A stretch of DNA of 6,829 nucleotides from an uncultured Bacteroidota bacterium (GTDB taxonomy: Bacteria > Bacteroidota > Bacteroidia > Bacteroidales > VadinHA17), in NCBI GenBank assembly GCA_903865465.1, contig CAIPJU010000354.1, forward strand, positions 1-6,829, in the 5' to 3' direction. The notes under the pieces are model-generated. The model searched no databases. It saw nothing but the letters and a program-made list of their open reading frames with translations, and was not told the origin of the DNA. Positions 6,145 to 6,829 of the stretch are shown here, one piece after another (position 1 is the stretch's first letter; each line of letters opens with the position of its first letter). A program made the translations under genes and the position numbers.

Positions 6145-6829
6145 ATGAAAACAAGGACTCATTATTTAATTATTCTGCTGCTGTTCCTGCTAATACTGCC
6201 AAATAATGCACAGGCACAGCTTCCAAAAGAAACAGATGCTCAGAAATCAGAAAGATTGAAGTGGTGGACTGATGCCAGGTTTGGCATGTTCATTCACTGG
6301 GGGCTCTATGCCTTACCTGCCAGGCATGAGTGGGTGAAAAATGTCGAACGGCTCACTAATGACGATTACCAAAAGTATTTTGATATCTTCAATCCCGACA
6401 TGTTCGACCCTCATGCCTGGGCAAAAATGGCTAAGGCGGCTGGTATGAAATACGTTGTACTGACAGCTAAACATCATGAAGGTTTTTGTCTGTTCGATTC
6501 AAAATACACTGATTATAAATCGACCAATACACCTCTTGGTAAAGACATTGTAAAAGAATATGTTGAGGCCTTCAGGGCGGAGGGATTAAAAGTCGGGTTT
6601 TATTATTCACTCCTCGACTGGCATCACCCCGATTATACTGTTGACAGATGCCACCCGCTAAGGCAGACATCCGACAGCGCTTATGCACGTCTGAATAAAG
6701 GACGCGACATGAACAAATATCGTGAATATATCAAAAACCAGGTAAGGGAACTTCTGACCAACTATGGCGAGATAAGTATAATATGGTTCGACTTTTCATT
6801 CCCTGGAAAAAACGGCAAAGGACATGAGG
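6145..6829 (+). CDS. Secreted GH29 alpha-L-fucosidase, 3'-partial
   Basis: The frame runs from the ATG at 6145 to the window edge without a stop (228 full codons), so the C-terminal part is missing. Residues 1-24 are a signal peptide (MKTRTHY, a Leu/Ile-rich core, cleavage near AQA|Q) with no lipobox. The rest is the N-terminal half of a GH29 barrel: WWTDARFGMFIHWGLYALP at 40-58, YVVLTAKHHEGFCLFDSK at 103-120, VGFYYSLLDWHHPDY at 150-164, and IIWFDFSFPGKNGKGHE at 212-228. Asp216 in WFD is in the position of the GH29 catalytic nucleophile; the acid/base residue would lie beyond the edge. By family it hydrolyses terminal alpha-L-fucosides, acting in the periplasm or outside. It follows the Fe-ADH by 90 bases. 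A weak -7-like TATCTTTA at 6102-6109 could give it its own promoter, so operon membership is open. Fucosidase is the best call; GH29 members with other specificities cannot be excluded. Confidence 0.93.
   Translation, partial: MKTRTHYLIILLLFLLILPNNAQAQLPKETDAQKSERLKWWTDARFGMFIHWGLYALPARHEWVKNVERLTNDDYQKYFDIFNPDMFDPHAWAKMAKAAGMKYVVLTAKHHEGFCLFDSKYTDYKSTNTPLGKDIVKEYVEAFRAEGLKVGFYYSLLDWHHPDYTVDRCHPLRQTSDSAYARLNKGRDMNKYREYIKNQVRELLTNYGEISIIWFDFSFPGKNGKGHE

Noticed and set aside
1..6829. CRISPR array, insertion sequence, phage, toxin-antitoxin or defence system
   Set aside because: No regularly spaced long repeats, transposase, integrase, terminal inverted repeats or known defence domains appear in any frame I read.

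Overview
The window suggests a member of the Bacteroidota, probably a Bacteroidales-like or related polysaccharide-degrading bacterium. Three things point there: a type IX secretion (T9SS) C-terminal sorting domain, secreted-protein N-termini of a kind typical of this phylum, and promoter-like boxes of the TAnnTTTG type with no clear Shine-Dalgarno sequences before the starts. The base composition is moderately AT-rich and the non-coding DNA is very AT-rich. Genus cannot be read from the sequence.

Layout. (1) Positions 1-2633, plus strand: a large sensor hybrid histidine kinase, CHASE-TM-PAS-HisKA-HATPase-REC plus a helical tail, cut at its 5' end by the window edge. (2) Positions 2648-4259, minus strand, convergent with the kinase: a two-gene unit, read from right to left. 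It encodes a small secreted protein with a T9SS sorting domain and then a 383-residue secreted protein ending in a DUF1566-like (Lcl C-terminal) domain. (3) Positions 4260-4576: a 317-base AT-rich divergent intergenic region. It has candidate promoters for both directions, several short direct repeats, a perfect 12-bp palindrome and a possible 15-codon leader ORF. (4) Positions 4577-6054, plus strand: a translationally coupled pair, an LsrG-like small antibiotic-biosynthesis-monooxygenase (ABM) fold protein and an iron-containing alcohol dehydrogenase family protein. (5) From 6145 to the right edge, plus strand: the N-terminal part of a secreted GH29 alpha-L-fucosidase.

How they fit together. 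The kinase would sense a periplasmic ligand through CHASE. The secreted pair would act at the cell surface or outside. The ABM/Fe-ADH pair looks like a cytoplasmic redox module of unknown substrate. The fucosidase would release fucose in the periplasm or outside. A link between fucose release and an aldehyde or alcohol oxidoreductase (as in lactaldehyde reduction) is tempting but unproven. The dehydrogenase differs from the classical fucose-pathway enzyme FucO at two active-site histidines. I see no CRISPR, transposon, phage, toxin-antitoxin or tRNA/rRNA signal, and nothing that amounts to a clear new defence or mobile system. The most unusual items are the Gln-for-His change in the dehydrogenase, the kinase tail that resembles an Hpt domain but lacks a histidine, and the repeat-dense divergent control region.
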